Shown here: positions 63,001-64,000 of the stretch, piece by piece | How the letters are laid out: every line of letters begins with the position of its first letter | How positions within the stretch are numbered: position 1 is the first letter of the stretch | DNA from: Prauserella endophytica | GTDB lineage: Bacteria; Actinomycetota; Actinomycetes; Mycobacteriales; Pseudonocardiaceae | Reading direction: 5' to 3' | Assembly: GCF_005146945.1 (NCBI RefSeq) | Contig: NZ_SWMS01000024.1 | Location: 36,962 to 100,961, forward strand | DNA: 64,000 nucleotides | Translations under genes and position numbers: made by a program | Notes under the pieces: generated by a model | The model's database searches: none | The model's input: only the letters and a program-made list of their open reading frames with translations | What the model was told of the DNA's origin: nothing

Positions 63001-63895
63001 GACCATCTCCGCCGCGGCCGACAGCGTCGAGCGGTCCGGGCTCACCACCGCGAAGTTCGGTGAGCTGCCGCAGGTGTTCCAGGCGAAACGGCGCGGGCAC
63101 GAGGTGAAGGCGTACCCCGCGCTGGTGGACGAGGGCGAGAGCGTCGCCGTGCGGATGCTCGACACCCCCGGCCAGCAGCGCAAGGCCATGTGGGAGGGCA
63201 CGCGGCGGCTGCTGCGGCTCAACGTGCCCTCGCCGATGAAGTACCTCAACCGCAACCTGAGCAACACCGCCAAGCTCGTGCTGACGCGCAACCCGCACGG
63301 CAGTGTCGCCGCGCTGCTGGAGGACTGCGTCGACTGCGCGGTGGACAAGCTCGTCGCCGAGGGCGGCGGCCCGGCGTGGGACGAGGCGGGTTTCGCCGCG
63401 CTGCTGGAGCGGGTCCGCACGAGTCTCAACGGGACGGTGCTGACCGTGCTGCGGGAGGTGGAGAACGTGCTGCGCGCGGCACACGACGTGGAGGCCCGGC
63501 TCGCCGACACACGCGGTGACGCGCTACGCGAGTCCCTCGCGGACGTCCGCGCCCAGCTGGACTCACTGGTGCACAAGGGTTTCGTCACCGAGACCGGCTA
63601 CGACCGGCTGCCCGATCTCGTGCGCTACGTGCGCGCGATCGAACGCAGGCTGGAGAAGCTGCCCAGCGATCCTGCACGCGACGTCGAGCGGCTGCGGGAG
63701 GTCGACTGGCTGAGCCAGGAGTACCAGGCGGTGCTCGACACCGTGCCCCCGCGCACGGCGGTGAGCCCCGAGCTGGCCGAGATCCGCTGGATGATCGAGG
63801 AATTGCGGGTGAGCTTCTTCGCGCAGACGCTGCGCACGGCCTACCCGGTGTCGGTCAAGCGCGTGCTGCGTGCACTCGACGACGCGGGGGCCTGA
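60014..63895 (+). CDS. hrpA: ATP-dependent RNA helicase HrpA
   Basis: A 1293-residue DEAH-box helicase. The order is Walker A GETGSGKT (95-102), DEAH (192-195), SATID, NVAETSLTVPGIKYVIDPG, QRKGRCGR, then HA2, OB-fold (KRNYSEPHWERKQGAVMANERVTLYGIPLV) and the long HrpA-specific C-terminus. HrpA removes stalled or colliding ribosomes in Escherichia coli. ATG 60014 is used; an ATG 36 nt upstream is weaker. It is divergent from the AfsR-like gene, 94 nt apart. Confidence 0.93.
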   Translation: MSTRSPLDELRSRLPGLMLRDEHRLRRRIDGARKARDRDAVAARIAADIDTAEQRIQRRRAVVPKIEYPAELPVSQRKDDLAEVIRDHQVVIVAGETGSGKTTQLPKVCLELGLGVRGQIGHTQPRRLAARTVAERIASELSTEPGTVVGYKVRFTDTSGDDTLVKLMTDGILLAEIQQDRMLRQYDTIIIDEAHERSLNIDFLLGYLKQLLPRRPELKVIITSATIDPERFSRHFDDAPVVEVSGRTYPVEVRYRPVVDPDDPDGDPDRDQVQAIVDAARELMAEGPGDILVFLSGEREIRDTNEALTALRLPDTEILPLYARLSAADQHRVFQRHRGRRIVLATNVAETSLTVPGIKYVIDPGTARISRYSHRTKVQRLPIEPVSQASANQRKGRCGRTSDGICIRLYSEDDFESRPEFTDPEILRTNLASVILQMTSLGLGDIAAFPFVEPPDRRQVTAGVQLLQELGALDTAAGRLTQIGRQLAQLPVDPRMGRMIVEAAKNGCVREVMIIAAGLSIQDPRERPAEQQQAATQQHARFADPNSDFLSYLKLWEYLREQQKTLSNNQFRKRCRAEFLNYLRVREWQDIYSQLRQLAKQLDITLNSVPGDPQHIHTSLLAGLLSHVGLKDPAKGDYLGARGTRFSVFPGSALFKKQPRWVASAELVETSKLWARVNARVEPEWIEPLAQHLVKRNYSEPHWERKQGAVMANERVTLYGIPLVAGRKVNYGRIDPELSRELFIRHALVEGDWDTDHRFFRDNLALLDEVEDLENRARRRDILVDDETLFAFYDERVGAEVVSARHFDTWWKKTRREQPDLLNFEKAMLINDSADAVSEADYPDTWTQGQLSFALTYQFEPGADADGVTVHIPLPVLNQVSADGFDWQVPGLREELVTALIKSLPKALRRNFVPAPDTARAVLSRVDPSQGPLLDVLARELEALRGVAVPIDAWQPEAIPPHLRITFRVVDERRRKLAEGKDLEALRDRLGDRLRKTISAAADSVERSGLTTAKFGELPQVFQAKRRGHEVKAYPALVDEGESVAVRMLDTPGQQRKAMWEGTRRLLRLNVPSPMKYLNRNLSNTAKLVLTRNPHGSVAALLEDCVDCAVDKLVAEGGGPAWDEAGFAALLERVRTSLNGTVLTVLREVENVLRAAHDVEARLADTRGDALRESLADVRAQLDSLVHKGFVTETGYDRLPDLVRYVRAIERRLEKLPSDPARDVERLREVDWLSQEYQAVLDTVPPRTAVSPELAEIRWMIEELRVSFFAQTLRTAYPVSVKRVLRALDDAGA

Positions 63896-63930
63896 GCGGC
63901 GCACTGGCGAGCGGGATGGTCGGACGCGGC

Positions 63931-64000
63931 CTAGTACTGCAACGGCAGTTGGTCGTCGTGTGGTAGATCATCGTTGTGGTGGTCGATGTGGTGATGGGGC
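63931..64000 (+). mobile_element. Possible left end of an IS701-type insertion sequence (truncated by window)
   Basis: CTAG at 63931-63934 fits the YTAR target duplicated by IS701-family elements, and TACTGCAACGGCAGTTG immediately after resembles a terminal inverted repeat. GTGGT-rich sequence follows. The transposase would lie outside the window, so the call is tentative. Confidence 0.35.

Noticed and set aside
58940..63484. A 1514-codon open frame on the minus strand across hrpA
   Set aside because: Same antisense effect. Its left part runs into the AfsR-like gene in a different frame, and no motif supports it.

Overview
The window is 64 kb of very GC-rich chromosome whose gene families (WhiB, DUF5709, DUF6766, UdgX, F420-dependent oxidoreductases, AfsR-type regulators, Pca and CODH-like clusters) and dense intergenic palindromes point to an actinobacterium, most likely a member of the Pseudonocardiaceae (Amycolatopsis/Saccharomonospora/Prauserella type). 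The genus is an inference. No rRNA, tRNA, CRISPR array or complete mobile element was found. A possible IS701-type insertion-sequence end sits at the extreme right edge.

Region by region. 1-9.8 kb: a saccharopine-dehydrogenase-like gene cut by the window edge, its TetR regulator, a WhiB3-like Fe-S protein, an F420 enzyme, an ANTAR protein, a SigD/ShbA-like sigma factor, a GtrA-DUF202-DUF202 membrane operon, a STAS protein, a UdgX-type uracil-DNA glycosylase and small envelope proteins. 9.9-13.3 kb: a zinc alcohol dehydrogenase, then glycerate kinase and a 2-hydroxyacid dehydrogenase that overlap by 4 nt. 13.5-21.5 kb: a complete protocatechuate branch of the beta-ketoadipate pathway (pcaI-J-F-H-G-B-D-C-R) with almost every gene overlapping the next. 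Its promoter has a 15-bp palindrome lying on the -10 box. A molybdopterin cytidylyltransferase-like gene ends the run.

21.6-31.2 kb: a form II CODH-like molybdenum hydroxylase cluster, with maturation genes (MoxR ATPase, VWA protein, XdhC/CoxI) followed by the S, L and M subunits and CoxG. The L subunit carries AYRGAGR rather than the cysteine-containing CO loop, so its substrate is unknown. 31.5-33.1 kb: a flavoprotein monooxygenase and a DUF6098-like protein. 33.2-45.7 kb: an ethanolamine-type permease divergent from a glutamine-synthetase-like ligase, glutamine amidotransferase, aldehyde dehydrogenase and SDR. These are followed directly by a tandem glycine riboswitch, gcvP-gcvT-gcvH-glyA and a FadR-type regulator. 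Read together, the genes could turn ethanolamine into glycine through gamma-glutamyl intermediates and then into one-carbon units and serine.

45.9-56.9 kb: an O-methyltransferase, a ferredoxin reductase, a Bcr/CflA exporter, a PucR regulator, lipoproteins, a MerR regulator fused to a DNA sliding-clamp-like module with a TPR partner, a lactate 2-monooxygenase-like enzyme, and two secreted cell-wall hydrolases (M15-like and GH25-NlpC/P60). 56.9-63.9 kb: an AfsR-sized BTAD/NB-ARC/TPR regulator, separated from the hydrolases by three heptamers at exact 11-bp spacing (a SARP-type site), then the large helicase HrpA.

Two intergenic repeat families recur: a ~108-bp element bounded by palindromes (six sites, two of them compact or variant forms), and opposed arrays of a 21-bp unit (two sites). 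Most copies begin 7-17 nt after a stop codon. A short palindrome, TCCACWGTGGA, is also far more frequent than base composition predicts.
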